Counted from the stretch's first letter, positions 7,719 to 16,566 are shown. The stretch is DNA of 64,000 nucleotides from Thiocystis violascens DSM 198 (GCF_000227745.2 NC_018012.1:2588501-2652500); one strand, 5' to 3'. Numbers and translations are program-made. The notes: a model not told the origin generated them from the letters alone.

Positions 7719-8489
7719 TCAGGGCAGTAGGATCTGTACCGTCTCGGACGGGCGGAGCAACTCGCCGTTCCGCCGCTCGAAGACGATATCCAGATAGTAA
7801 ACGGCGCCCTCCAACTCGACGCGCACCGACTGTACCCCCAGGCTGTAGACCTGACCCTCGCGGGCCGTTCCATTGATCGTCACCTTCGCGGGCTGCCCCG
7901 GTTTCACGCCGCGCAGCACATTAGCGGTGACCAGGGCGCGGGCGAGCATCCGATCGTCGGGCGCAATGACGATGAGCGGTTTCTGCTGGAGCGTTTTGTA
8001 AATGACCGCGCCATTCCAGACATGACGCGCCACGACGATCCCATCGAAGGGCGCCAACAGTTCGGTATGCTCCAGGGCCACCGCCCTGGATGCCTCGACG
8101 GCCTTCGCAGCTTCCTCCTCGGCCACTGCGGCGATTTGCTTGAGTTCGGCGTCTTTCAGTTCCTCGATCGCGATCAATCCACGGTCGAAGAGTTCCTGGC
8201 TACGGATCAGTTCGCGTTGTGCCTGTTCGCCTTCCACGCGCGCGCGCGCAAGGCGCGCGCGCGCTTCCAGGACATTGGCCCTGGCCTCGCGCTGATCCAT
8301 GCGCAACAGCAGATCGCCTTTCTTCACATGCTGACCGGCACTGACCGCGACCTCGTCGACGACGCCGTTCTCCAGCACCCGCATCTCGACTTCCTGGACC
8401 CATTCGAGCCATCCCTTGAGTTCCACCAAAGCCCGAGCCTCGGCAACCGACAGCAGAAGAAAAAGAGCGATCAACCCACGCTGCATCAT
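7719..8489 (-). CDS. Periplasmic adaptor protein (HlyD/RND membrane-fusion family)
   Basis: Exported adaptor of a transport or efflux system, linking inner and outer membranes. From the ATG at 8489 the N-terminus MMQRGLIALFLLLSVAEARA is a signal peptide. Next come the first lipoyl half (VDEVAVSAGQHVKKGDLLLR), a long alpha-hairpin of about residues 75-150, the second lipoyl half (LLAPFDGIVVARHVWNGAVI), and a beta-barrel domain to residue 256. The start overlaps the upstream stop by ATGA, so it is coupled to the 8486-9472 gene. No inner-membrane transporter lies nearby. It is shorter than most adaptors and lacks a large membrane-proximal domain. Confidence 0.8.
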   Translation of the reverse strand: MMQRGLIALFLLLSVAEARALVELKGWLEWVQEVEMRVLENGVVDEVAVSAGQHVKKGDLLLRMDQREARANVLEARARLARARVEGEQAQRELIRSQELFDRGLIAIEELKDAELKQIAAVAEEEAAKAVEASRAVALEHTELLAPFDGIVVARHVWNGAVIYKTLQQKPLIVIAPDDRMLARALVTANVLRGVKPGQPAKVTINGTAREGQVYSLGVQSVRVELEGAVYYLDIVFERRNGELLRPSETVQILLP

Positions 8490-9472
8490 GGTTCGTCCCG
8501 AGGTGTTAGCGCCCACAGGGGCTGATCGGCAAGCGCGTTCAGTTCGGCCCAGGTCAACGCCTGACAATAAGCCAAGCGCTTTTCCAATAAACGGGTCTGG
8601 GTCTGCTGACTCATGGAATAACCGAGATCCGCCGTGACCTCCTGATCGTAGAGCGTGCGACTCTCATCCAACTTCAGGTCGCGCCAGGTCGACTCGGTGC
8701 GCACGCTCTGCTCCGCCGCCGCCAGCGCCTTCAGACGCAGCAGCAGTTCCAGAATCTGCTGACGCAACTCCATCCGAATCAGCGCCCGCTCGGACTCCGG
8801 GCGATCCTGGCCCAGCGCGCGCGCGGTCGGAGCATCGGCGGCTCCGGCCAGCAGCGCATCCAGCGTTGGCAACTCATGCGGCAGGGTCGGCAAGATTGGC
8901 TCGGTCAGATTTCTGGGCACGTCCTCGGGCTGTCCAAGCGCCTGAGCCAGCAACGAGCGGCTCCATTGCTGGCCAATCTCGCTCGCGGCCCGGCGATGGA
9001 GAAGATCCTGATAGACCGTTTCGAGTTCCAGCACCCGCAATTCGGACACCTGACCGAGTTGACGACGCACCGACGCCCGGTCGAACTGGATGTAGGCGAC
9101 CGCCATGGCCTCGCTCTCGCTGGCAAAGCGCAAATCCGCCAGCAGCACGTCGAAGAACCGCGCCATGACCTCTAGCTGTTGCGCGGCCAGCGGCGACAGC
9201 AGGGCCGCCAGGGGCTGATTCCGGTTGGGATCGTCGAACAGGCTGTGATTGAAGGCCAGCCCATCACAATCCAGATACAGCGGCTGACGTCGCGGCAAGC
9301 GCGCCTCAAGATCCGCGGATGCCGTCATGCGCGGATGCGCGGCGAGCGTCGTCAGCGACTGCGCCAAGCTCAGCGGGTCGGAGACGGCCCAGGCCACGCG
9401 CGTCACGGGCTCGGTCAGCGCCAAGACCAGCATCGCGATCGTCAGGGATGAAACGGATATCGACAGGCGCAT
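8486..9472 (-). CDS. Exported helical protein, possible TolC-like outer-membrane component
   Basis: The 328-residue product begins with a signal peptide (ISVSSLTIAMLVLALTEPVT, cleavage near residue 28). The rest is almost entirely helical and rich in Leu, Ala, Gln and Glu. It resembles TolC-family proteins in composition and in its pairing with an adaptor, but it is shorter than the usual 420-480 aa and I cannot place the two-fold repeat with confidence. It overlaps the adaptor gene by four bases. A secreted coiled-coil accessory protein is an alternative. Confidence 0.5.
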   Translation of the reverse strand: MRLSISVSSLTIAMLVLALTEPVTRVAWAVSDPLSLAQSLTTLAAHPRMTASADLEARLPRRQPLYLDCDGLAFNHSLFDDPNRNQPLAALLSPLAAQQLEVMARFFDVLLADLRFASESEAMAVAYIQFDRASVRRQLGQVSELRVLELETVYQDLLHRRAASEIGQQWSRSLLAQALGQPEDVPRNLTEPILPTLPHELPTLDALLAGAADAPTARALGQDRPESERALIRMELRQQILELLLRLKALAAAEQSVRTESTWRDLKLDESRTLYDQEVTADLGYSMSQQTQTRLLEKRLAYCQALTWAELNALADQPLWALTPRDEP

Positions 9473-9519
9473 GGAGCTTCACGCAGGAGTCATTGGATAA
9501 TGGATGGGAGCCTTGGCAC

Positions 9520-9566
9520 CCTGATCGTCGCCGGAAGAGTAAAGGTTGCGGGGGTACAATCTCAAG
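9520..9566 (+). repeat. Left copy of the direct repeat flanking the phytochrome operon
   Basis: CCTGATCGTCGCCGGAAGAG followed by TAAAGG, a G-run and CTCAAG. The copy at 15815-15860 matches at roughly 37 of 46 positions in the same orientation. It lies just beyond the HD-GYP stop. The rest of the 9473-9664 gap shows no gene. Confidence 0.75.
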
Positions 9567-9664
9567 TCATTCTCTCTCACTCATGCGGAAAGATCATGGA
9601 GCCCCGATCATCGACGCTTAGGTGCTTGCGGGAGCGAATCTCAAACACACGCCCCCTCAACTCG

Positions 9665-10702
9665 TCATTCAGCGACGCCAGGATCGCCCCACCGCCCCAT
9701 GATCTCGGTCGCCTCCGGGAGGTGCGTTAGGAATTGCTCGACCAGCACGGGCTCGAAATGTCGCGCGGACTGCTCGCGAAGGAAGTCAAGGGTCTTGTCC
9801 AGCGGCCAGGGTTCTTTATAGGGGCGGCGCGACGTCAGTGCGTCGAAGACATCGGCGAGCGCCACGATGCGTCCGTGGATGGGGATGTCTTCGCCCTTCA
9901 GACCGCGCGGATAGCCTGTACCGTCCCACTTTTCGTGATGCGTGAGCGCGATGGTACTGGCGAGTTCAAACAACGGGGATGTCGGGCCATGCTCGCCAAT
10001 GATGCGGGCGCCGATCTCGGGATGCCGTTTGATCTCCGCGAACTCGTCTTCGGTGAGTCGTCCGGGCTTGCTCAGGATATGGTCGGCGATGCCGATCTTG
10101 CCGATGTCATGCATGGGCGCCGCATGCTTGATCAGTTCGCACTCCTCCTCGGGCCAGCCGATCGCCCGCGCCAGCAGTTCCGCATAGTGCGACATGCGCA
10201 CGACATGCAGTCCAGTCTCGTTGTCCTTGTATTCGGCGGCACGGCCGAGCATCTGCAACGCATGCAGTCGGGAGCTGATGATGTCTTGACTGGCCAGGCG
10301 TATCTGCGCCTCGCAGGCCCGGTTCTGATCATAGAGGGCAAGCTGGGTGCCGACCCGCGCCTTGACCACGGCTGGTCTCACGGGCTTGGCGATGTAGTCC
10401 ACGGCACCGAGATCGAATCCCCTGACCTCGTCGACACTGTCGCTCAGCGCCGTGCAGAAGATGATCGGGATCGCGCGCGTGCGCGGATCGGCTTGCAGGG
10501 TGGCGCACACCTCGTAGCCATCCATGTCCGGCATCATCACGTCCAGCAAGACCAAATCGGACGCCTTGACCCGCAGCGAACGCAAGGCTTCCTGGCCAGA
10601 CTTCGCGAACGCGAGGTCATAGTCGTCCTTCAGGATCTGGCGCATCAGATTCAGGTTGGCCGGCTCGTCATCGACGACGAGAATACGCTGGCGAGTCATC
10701 AT
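9665..10702 (-). CDS. Response regulator with HD-GYP c-di-GMP phosphodiesterase domain
   Basis: Two-domain protein of 345 aa from the ATG at 10702. Residues 5-120 are a receiver with acidic pocket VVDDEP, phospho-acceptor LLDVMMPDMDGY and a conserved KP lysine (IAKPV). Residues 150-340 are an HD-GYP domain with catalytic HD in HAAPMHDIGKIG, and the GYP signature HHEKWDGTGYPRGL intact. Proteins with these motifs hydrolyse cyclic di-GMP to GMP, so this one is probably active. It is the last gene of a leftward operon behind the hybrid kinase (22-base gap), which probably phosphorylates it. This start is chosen over an upstream GTG/TTG because it avoids overlap and has a purine-rich GAAGAGACAAG leader. 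Confidence 0.9.
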   Translation of the reverse strand: MMTRQRILVVDDEPANLNLMRQILKDDYDLAFAKSGQEALRSLRVKASDLVLLDVMMPDMDGYEVCATLQADPRTRAIPIIFCTALSDSVDEVRGFDLGAVDYIAKPVRPAVVKARVGTQLALYDQNRACEAQIRLASQDIISSRLHALQMLGRAAEYKDNETGLHVVRMSHYAELLARAIGWPEEECELIKHAAPMHDIGKIGIADHILSKPGRLTEDEFAEIKRHPEIGARIIGEHGPTSPLFELASTIALTHHEKWDGTGYPRGLKGEDIPIHGRIVALADVFDALTSRRPYKEPWPLDKTLDFLREQSARHFEPVLVEQFLTHLPEATEIMGRWGDPGVAE

Positions 10703-10724
10703 CTTGTCTCTTCGTTCCGTTGTG

Positions 10725-13700
10725 TCAGTCCTGGCGAAGCGCTTGCGCAAGGGCCTGGGCGGATGCCAAGGCGGCCGCGAAGTCGAAATCCGCCACCGCG
10801 TTCAGCAGATCCTGGATCATCGCCGCCCCAAGAACCGCGCGCAAGGCGGCCAGCGTCGCGTCGTCCACCTCGCCGGCCTCGAACTGCGCAATGAGCGACG
10901 CGAGCAGCGATCGCGCCGCCGCGCGATCGACGGGGGCATCCTGGCCGCGCTCGGCGTTCGCGGTCCGACGGCGCACGGCGGCGGCCGCCGGTCGGAGTCG
11001 GTCGATATCGGCGCGCAGTCCGATTTCAAGCGTTTTCAGCTCGTCCATCCGCTGGTCGGGCAGCGTTCCCGTGGTCTTGAGCGCACGCTCCAGGGCCGCG
11101 CAGACATCCGGCAGGCGGCGGACACGCAGATTGCCTAACAGCCCTTTGAGTTCGTGAAGATACTCGGTCGCTTCCGGGAGATTGCCCGCGCGCATCAGCT
11201 CGACGAGCGTCTCGTGGATGTGCGGATAGTCTTGGGTCAGGCGGAAAAGCCAGGCAAAGTAGAGGTCGGGATCGTTCCAGCTTTGCAGGCCATCGGCCTC
11301 GTCGATGAGGCTCAGCGCCTGGGTTGGTTGTACCGAAACCGCTTCCCGAACTGACTCCACGGGGCCGGGAGCCGCGACGGTCGGGAAGAAATCGGCGATC
11401 TGGTCGAATAGCAGCGGGAAGTCGATCGGTTTGGGCACGAAGCCGTCCGCGCCAGCGTCGAGACACATCTTGCGATCGCTGTCGAGGACGCTCGCCGTCA
11501 GCATGATGATGGGAATATGCGTTCCCCTGTCCTGTTCATGGGCGCGGATCGCGCGGATGGCGTCGAAGCCGTTCATGGTGGGCATGTGGGCGTCCATCAG
11601 GATCAGGTCGAATCCGCCCTGAAGGTAGCGTTCGATGGCCTCGGCGCCATCGACCGCGATCTGGATCTCGTGGTGGCGCTGCCGCATCCGCAGGGTGACC
11701 AGTTCACGGTTGAGTTCGATGTCGTCGACGACCAGAACCCGCAAGGGCGCCGTCCAGGCTCCAGCTGACTGACGCTGTTCCGGCGGCGGAACGAAACCGA
11801 CCGCCTCCGGAAACCTCAGCCGGAAGCGGAAGTCGCTCCCCGCCGCTTCCTCGCTCTCGACCCAGATCGCGCCTCCCATGGTATCGACGATCCCCTTGCA
11901 GATCGCCGTCCCCAGACCCGTGCCGCCATAGCGCCGGGTCGTGCTCTGATCGGCCTGCGAGAAACGCTCGAAGATCCTGGGCAGACTGGCGGCCGGGATG
12001 CCGATTCCGGTGTCCTTCACCGAGAACAGCCATTCGCCGGCCTGCTCGCTCGGCGCGAGCGCGAGGCGCACGCTCCCGCGCTCGGTGAACTTGATGGCGT
12101 TGCCCATCAGGTTGACGAGGATCTGCCGCAATTTGGTCGGATCGCCATGCACTGCGCGCGGAATGGCGGGGTCGATCTCCAATTGGATTGCGAGCCCTTT
12201 CCGCTCGGCGGTGATGGCCATCATGTCGACGACCTGCGCGAGGAGTTGGCGCGGGTCGAAGTCGATCGTTTCGAGTTCCATCCGACCCGATTCGAGCTTG
12301 GAGACATCAAGGATGTCATTGAGGATACCCATGAGCGATTGCGCGGCACTGGAGACCGAGCGCAGCAGCTTGTGTTGGGAGTCGTCGAGCGGCTGTTCGA
12401 GCAGCAGATCCGTCATGCCGATGATCGAGTTCATCGGGGTCCGGATTTCATGACTCATGTTGGCCAGAAAGATCGACTTGGCCTGGCTTGCCTGTTCGGC
12501 CACGGCCTTGGCCGCCCGCAATTCTTCGAGCAGACGCGCGCGCTCGGTGATGTCCTGCACCGTTCCGATCAAGCGCCCCGGCGCGTTGTCGCCCCGAACG
12601 GCCTGGACGGACGAGGCGATGGTGCGCGGTTCGCCGTCGGCCCGCACGATGCGGTACTCCAGCTCGCGTGTCCGGTCCAGGTCGCGGCCCGGATTGCAAA
12701 AGAGTTCCGCCACGCGGGGGCGGTCATCGGCATGGACCACCGCCAGCATCTGTTCGCGCGCGGGCGGGTGCGTGCGCTCCAGGCCGAGCAGCCGGTACAT
12801 CTGCGGCGACCAGGTCATGGCGTCGCGATCGATCTCCCACTCCCAACTGCCCAGCGAGGCGATTTTCTGGGCGCGCTCCAGATTGGCCTGACTGGAAGCG
12901 AGTTCGCGGGTACGAGCGGCCACGCGCTGCTCCAACTCCTCGTTGAGTCGCTCCATGCGCTCGGTATAGGCGCGTTCGTCGGTGATATCGCGAATCGCCA
13001 TGACAAAACCCAGCGCCTGCCCGGCCGGGCCTCTGACCTGGGTAAAACGCACCTCGAACAGATGCCCCGGCATCCCGCCCAGCGCCGAGGTCTCGAAGCT
13101 GTACTCGCCGTCCTCCATGACCCGTTGCAGGCCCGCCTCGATGCGGCTCCGCGGGATGCCTGCGGCCTGGTGAAAGGCTTCGATCGGACGCCCGAGCGTA
13201 TCCGCCTTGCGAATGCCGAAGATGGCCTCGGCGGTGGGGTTGAGGATCGTGATCCGATGGTCGGCATCGATCGCCGCGATGCCCAGGTAGCGCGAGGATT
13301 CGAGGATACCGTTGAGAAAGACGCGCTGTTCCAGCAGCGAGCGCTCCGCGCGTTTCAGTTCCGTGATCTCGAAACGGGTGACGAGGACGCCCTGTACGTC
13401 GCCCGGCAGGCGGGTGGCGATCAATTGCAGCCAACAGGCATCCGCGAGGTGCTCCAGGTGGCACTCGACTTCGCCCCGGCTGCGCTGCCCGCTCTGCACG
13501 TCTCGGATCAGGTCATGAAATTCCCGCCCACCCCAGGCCGGCTCATCGGTTTGCGCCAGACGCTCCAGGAAATTGATCCCTTCCCAATCCAGCAGGCGGC
13601 CAAAGGCGGTCCCGCGCGCACGCTCGAAATCCAGCCAGGCGCGATTGACCTTCAAGACGGTGCCGACGCCGTCTAGCATCAGGGTATGGGTGGCGCTGGC

Positions 13701-14213
13701 GTCGCTCAGCGCATCGAAGAGTTTGCCCTGCTCGACAAGCTGTCGTTCCAATCGCGCGCGTTGCTGCTGACGGTCCCGTGTCTGGCCGATGTCCACCACC
13801 AGGGCATCGCGTTGGCGCTCGCCCGGTCCAGGTTCGCTCAGGGTGCCGAGTTCGCGCACCCAGACACTGCGGCCGTCCCCGCCAACCAACCGGTATTCCA
13901 CCGCATACTGAGCGTCGGCCTCCAGTTGGCGCGCGATCTCGCGGCGCGTTTTCGCGCGGTCGGCCCGGTGCACATAGTCGAGATAGCCATCCCAGCGGCG
14001 CGGCGGCGGCTCGGAGCAAGGACCGATCAAGTCCGACAGGGTACCCGCGCCGAGCGCGAAGTCGTCGCCGCTTGGGTGGGCGCACCGGTAGCTGAGGAAG
14101 GCACCGAGCTGACGGCGCAACAGATCCGCGGAGAGCGTCGATGGGGTCAAACATTCGCCCCGGTGTTCGCCTGACGGACGTTCGCCCGACCGCGACGGAA
14201 CCTCCGCGCTCAA
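10725..14213 (-). CDS. Giant PAS hybrid sensor histidine kinase with receiver and HPt domains
   Basis: A 1,162-residue cytoplasmic kinase with no membrane segment. Order: four PAS-type domains (about residues 30-150, 160-290, 290-420, 455-560, with a coiled coil before the last), HisKA with the phospho-histidine in SHEIRTPMN (about residue 588), an HATPase_c domain (N box NLMGNAIKFTE, G boxes DTGIGIP and GGTGLGTAI), a receiver (phospho-acceptor in LILMDAHMP, about 872) and an HPt-like domain (YLHELKGLLGNLR, about 1019). I chose the TTG at 14213 because it overlaps the phytochrome stop as TTGA and has GGAAG seven bases upstream. A GTG at 14306 would overlap the upstream gene by 97 bases. It probably takes its light input from the separate phytochrome protein and passes phosphate to the HD-GYP regulator. 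Confidence 0.9.
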   Translation of the reverse strand: MSAEVPSRSGERPSGEHRGECLTPSTLSADLLRRQLGAFLSYRCAHPSGDDFALGAGTLSDLIGPCSEPPPRRWDGYLDYVHRADRAKTRREIARQLEADAQYAVEYRLVGGDGRSVWVRELGTLSEPGPGERQRDALVVDIGQTRDRQQQRARLERQLVEQGKLFDALSDASATHTLMLDGVGTVLKVNRAWLDFERARGTAFGRLLDWEGINFLERLAQTDEPAWGGREFHDLIRDVQSGQRSRGEVECHLEHLADACWLQLIATRLPGDVQGVLVTRFEITELKRAERSLLEQRVFLNGILESSRYLGIAAIDADHRITILNPTAEAIFGIRKADTLGRPIEAFHQAAGIPRSRIEAGLQRVMEDGEYSFETSALGGMPGHLFEVRFTQVRGPAGQALGFVMAIRDITDERAYTERMERLNEELEQRVAARTRELASSQANLERAQKIASLGSWEWEIDRDAMTWSPQMYRLLGLERTHPPAREQMLAVVHADDRPRVAELFCNPGRDLDRTRELEYRIVRADGEPRTIASSVQAVRGDNAPGRLIGTVQDITERARLLEELRAAKAVAEQASQAKSIFLANMSHEIRTPMNSIIGMTDLLLEQPLDDSQHKLLRSVSSAAQSLMGILNDILDVSKLESGRMELETIDFDPRQLLAQVVDMMAITAERKGLAIQLEIDPAIPRAVHGDPTKLRQILVNLMGNAIKFTERGSVRLALAPSEQAGEWLFSVKDTGIGIPAASLPRIFERFSQADQSTTRRYGGTGLGTAICKGIVDTMGGAIWVESEEAAGSDFRFRLRFPEAVGFVPPPEQRQSAGAWTAPLRVLVVDDIELNRELVTLRMRQRHHEIQIAVDGAEAIERYLQGGFDLILMDAHMPTMNGFDAIRAIRAHEQDRGTHIPIIMLTASVLDSDRKMCLDAGADGFVPKPIDFPLLFDQIADFFPTVAAPGPVESVREAVSVQPTQALSLIDEADGLQSWNDPDLYFAWLFRLTQDYPHIHETLVELMRAGNLPEATEYLHELKGLLGNLRVRRLPDVCAALERALKTTGTLPDQRMDELKTLEIGLRADIDRLRPAAAAVRRRTANAERGQDAPVDRAAARSLLASLIAQFEAGEVDDATLAALRAVLGAAMIQDLLNAVADFDFAAALASAQALAQALRQD

Positions 14214-15748
14214 AGCATGGCTTCCAGGCGACGCTGCAACTGCGTGGCGGTAAACATCGCCAACCTGTCCCAGGGGCGCGCGAAGCCCGTGCGCACTTCC
14301 ACCCACTTCTCGAACGAGTGACGCGGCGACAGCTTTAAGGTGCTCCCGGAGGCTCCCCCGGCGACCTCGACGGGCTTCTCCGGATTACCCGCCCAGGCAA
14401 TCTCCATCGACTCCGCGGGACGGAAGAAGTAGACGCCCACCAGACGGTTTCCGTGCCGCTTGGCACGCACGCTCACCGCGAGCATCCCGCAGAGACGACC
14501 GTTCGAGGCTTGGGAAACGAACCGGAGGGCGTCGGGCAGACGCTCGACGGCGGCGACCTTCTCCGACTGATGCGTCACGCACCAGTCATGCAGTGCGCGG
14601 ATCAGCTCGACGGAGTCCGTGACGCTGGATTGGACGATCTCGTCATCGACCACCAGCGCCACCCCCTCGGCCTCAAGCAAGCGGGCAATCGGCGCAAGCC
14701 GATCCTGGAGGCGCTCCAGAACTGCGGTATCCGTCTCCGAGATGCGGGCAACCGAGGCCAACTCGCGCTCCAGACGCGCCAATTGCGCGCCTTGAAGCTG
14801 ACGGCGATGCGCCGTCAGGAGCGCGACATGCTGCGCGACCAATTCCTGACAGCGCATCCGGGTCGCGATCGGCACACGCAGTGCTTCGGGATGGTGGCAA
14901 GCAACCAGGCCCCATAAGCGGCCCTCGACGATCACGGAAACCGAGAACGAGGCCGCGACCTGCATGTTGCGCAGGTACTCCCGATGCACCGGAGAGACCG
15001 AGCGCAGGTCCGACCAAGTCAGGTCGAGCGCCCCGCTCGGTCCGGTCGCGCTCAGGATCGCAATGGGTTCGCGATTGACATCCGGGATATGACGATACGG
15101 CGTCCGAGCGTAGAGCGCGCGCGCGATCGCGGGAATATCCGAGGCGGGAAAACGCAACCCCAGATAGGCCGTCGTGGAACGGAGCGCCCGTTCGGCGAGC
15201 ACTTCACCCGACCAATCGGCCTTGAATTCGTACAGCATCACCCGCTCAAAGCCGGTTGCTTCGGCGATACGGTCGACCAGATCCTGTTGCGCCGCCGTCA
15301 GGGCGGCGTCATCGATGGGCTCCGGCATGGCGCGAAGCGCGATGCGCGACAGGTCCACCAAGGGATCGAGGGCTGGTTCAAGCTCGATCAGCCAGCCCGT
15401 TGCGGTCGCCGAGACGAGGACATCGAGTTCGCCGAAACCCAGATCCAGGGCACGTTCCAGCAGGAGACGCCGGCCAGCGCCGGTCGGCAGATCGCTGACA
15501 TCGGGCAGGAAATCCTGGATCCAGGCGCGTCCGTCGGTGCCGATCAGATCCGAGGCGGCATCGCCCAGAAAGGCGGCGGCGTTGTTGCTGACAAAGGCGA
15601 TCAGACCGCTATCGCGCTCGATATGCAGCAGGACGCCTCCGTCCTGGATCAACCCGGAATGGTCCAGCGGTTCCTGTTCGCATTCGTTTAACAGCGGCTC
15701 AAGGGTCGACTCGGTCATGCTGGCGCTCTTTTTTATTGCATCCTGCAA
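14210..15748 (-). CDS. Bacteriophytochrome photosensory module without output domain (PAS-GAF-PHY)
   Basis: Red/far-red light sensor expected to bind biliverdin. The chromophore cysteine position is present: Cys23 in NECEQEPLDHSGLIQDGG, the usual place ahead of the PAS domain, although the common QPHG is QDGG here. The GAF domain has FPASDIPAIARALY and DLRSVSPVHREYLRNMQV, then GLVACHHPEA. The PHY tongue motif is recognisable in LSPRHSFEKWVEVRTGFARP. The protein ends right after PHY at 512 aa, with no kinase, so it must act through a partner. Its stop overlaps the start of the hybrid kinase. A second ATG at 15718 is possible. No heme oxygenase gene is in the window. Confidence 0.9.
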   Translation of the reverse strand: MQDAIKKSASMTESTLEPLLNECEQEPLDHSGLIQDGGVLLHIERDSGLIAFVSNNAAAFLGDAASDLIGTDGRAWIQDFLPDVSDLPTGAGRRLLLERALDLGFGELDVLVSATATGWLIELEPALDPLVDLSRIALRAMPEPIDDAALTAAQQDLVDRIAEATGFERVMLYEFKADWSGEVLAERALRSTTAYLGLRFPASDIPAIARALYARTPYRHIPDVNREPIAILSATGPSGALDLTWSDLRSVSPVHREYLRNMQVAASFSVSVIVEGRLWGLVACHHPEALRVPIATRMRCQELVAQHVALLTAHRRQLQGAQLARLERELASVARISETDTAVLERLQDRLAPIARLLEAEGVALVVDDEIVQSSVTDSVELIRALHDWCVTHQSEKVAAVERLPDALRFVSQASNGRLCGMLAVSVRAKRHGNRLVGVYFFRPAESMEIAWAGNPEKPVEVAGGASGSTLKLSPRHSFEKWVEVRTGFARPWDRLAMFTATQLQRRLEAML

Positions 15749-15814
15749 TGCTTGGCGGTCATTTCGATGCGATGATTCAGTTCAAAAAACCGAAAGTCAA
15801 GCCAGAAAGGCGAA

Positions 15815-15860
15815 CCTGATCGTCGCCGGAAGAGCAAAGGGGGTGGGGGAAAGGCTCAAG
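15815..15860 (+). repeat. Right copy of the direct repeat flanking the phytochrome operon
   Basis: CCTGATCGTCGCCGGAAGAG followed by CAAAGG, a G-run and CTCAAG, matching 9520-9566 in the same orientation. Its end runs into the last codons and stop of hicB (15856-15858). Confidence 0.75.
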
Positions 15861-16311
15861 CGATTTGGCGCGAGCCGGGGCCGTGAGCGAATGACGCCAC
15901 GCGCACCTCGATTGTGCATCCGAGTGCGCGCGCAGCGGCCTCGATTTGATCGAAACGCGAAGCGTGATTGAGATCCAGCAAGCGATCCACTTGCGGCAGG
16001 TGCCAACCTAAACGTCGGGCAAGCTCCGCCTTGCGGACGCCCTGCTCGGTCATCGCTTGGTAGACGCCGAGCTTAGCGCATTCCAGCGCTGACGGGCGCA
16101 CCGTCGGGCGGCCAGCCGCGGGGGATGGGACCGGCAGCGGACGCCGCTCCTCGACATAGAATGACAGGGCCGTTTCCAGGGCATCGACGGCAGACAGCAA
16201 CGCCTCGTCTTCGTCGTCCCCGACCGAATGGCAGAAGGGGAAATCCGGGAACCCCGCCACGACCGTGTTGGTGTCGGCGTCAGTCTCAAGCGTCACAGGG
16301 TAATCGAACAT
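15856..16311 (-). CDS. hicB: HicB-family antitoxin with HTH domain
   Basis: Antitoxin expected to neutralise HicA and autorepress the operon. Residues 1-60 are the partial RNase-H-like HicB fold (MFDYPVTLETDADTNTVVAG, then SVGDDEDEALLSAVDALETA). Residues 80-145 hold a DNA-binding helix-turn-helix (GVRKAELARRLGWHLPQVDRL). The 151-residue length fits the long HicB class. It lies nine bases downstream of hicA in the usual toxin-first order. Its last codons fall in one of the direct repeats flanking the phytochrome operon, so the 3' end may have been remodelled. Confidence 0.9.
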   Translation of the reverse strand: MFDYPVTLETDADTNTVVAGFPDFPFCHSVGDDEDEALLSAVDALETALSFYVEERRPLPVPSPAAGRPTVRPSALECAKLGVYQAMTEQGVRKAELARRLGWHLPQVDRLLDLNHASRFDQIEAAARALGCTIEVRVASFAHGPGSRQIA

Positions 16312-16320
16312 GGCGGAGCC

Positions 16321-16500
16321 TCACAGCAATCCAAGGTCTTTTTTGATGGCGTTCGCGAGCGGCGCGGGCATCTCTTTCGCTCCGTGAAACGGGAAGATCG
16401 AGTGCCGACCATTCAGTTCGACATGCAGATGACTGCCTTTGCCGGGCCGAAAGACCGCGCCCTGCTTGTCGAGCCAGCGTTTGAACTCGCTGTATTTCAT
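16321..16500 (-). CDS. hicA: HicA-family toxin (mRNA interferase), 59 aa
   Basis: The minus strand from the ATG at 16500 encodes a 59-residue protein beginning MKYSEFKRWLDKQGAVFRPG and ending in KKDLGLL. It has the HicA double-stranded-RNA-binding-like core, with the catalytic histidine in GKGSHLHVEL (His24) and a HGAKEMP block. Such toxins cleave mRNA in a translation-independent manner. The catalytic residue is intact, so the toxin may be active. An IS5-type element ends only 66 bases upstream of the start, so the native promoter may be cut off or replaced. Confidence 0.9.
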   Translation of the reverse strand: MKYSEFKRWLDKQGAVFRPGKGSHLHVELNGRHSIFPFHGAKEMPAPLANAIKKDLGLL

Positions 16501-16566
16501 CGGGGCTGTCCGTGCTTTGAATGCCGCAAGCGTAACATTTCTGTTGTGTTTTTCAATGGCGGTTAA

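Noticed and set aside
12147..13676. Long opposite-strand frame (about 500 codons) across the hybrid kinase
   Set aside because: A mirror of the GC-rich kinase coding strand; the sense strand has complete domain motifs and this one has none.
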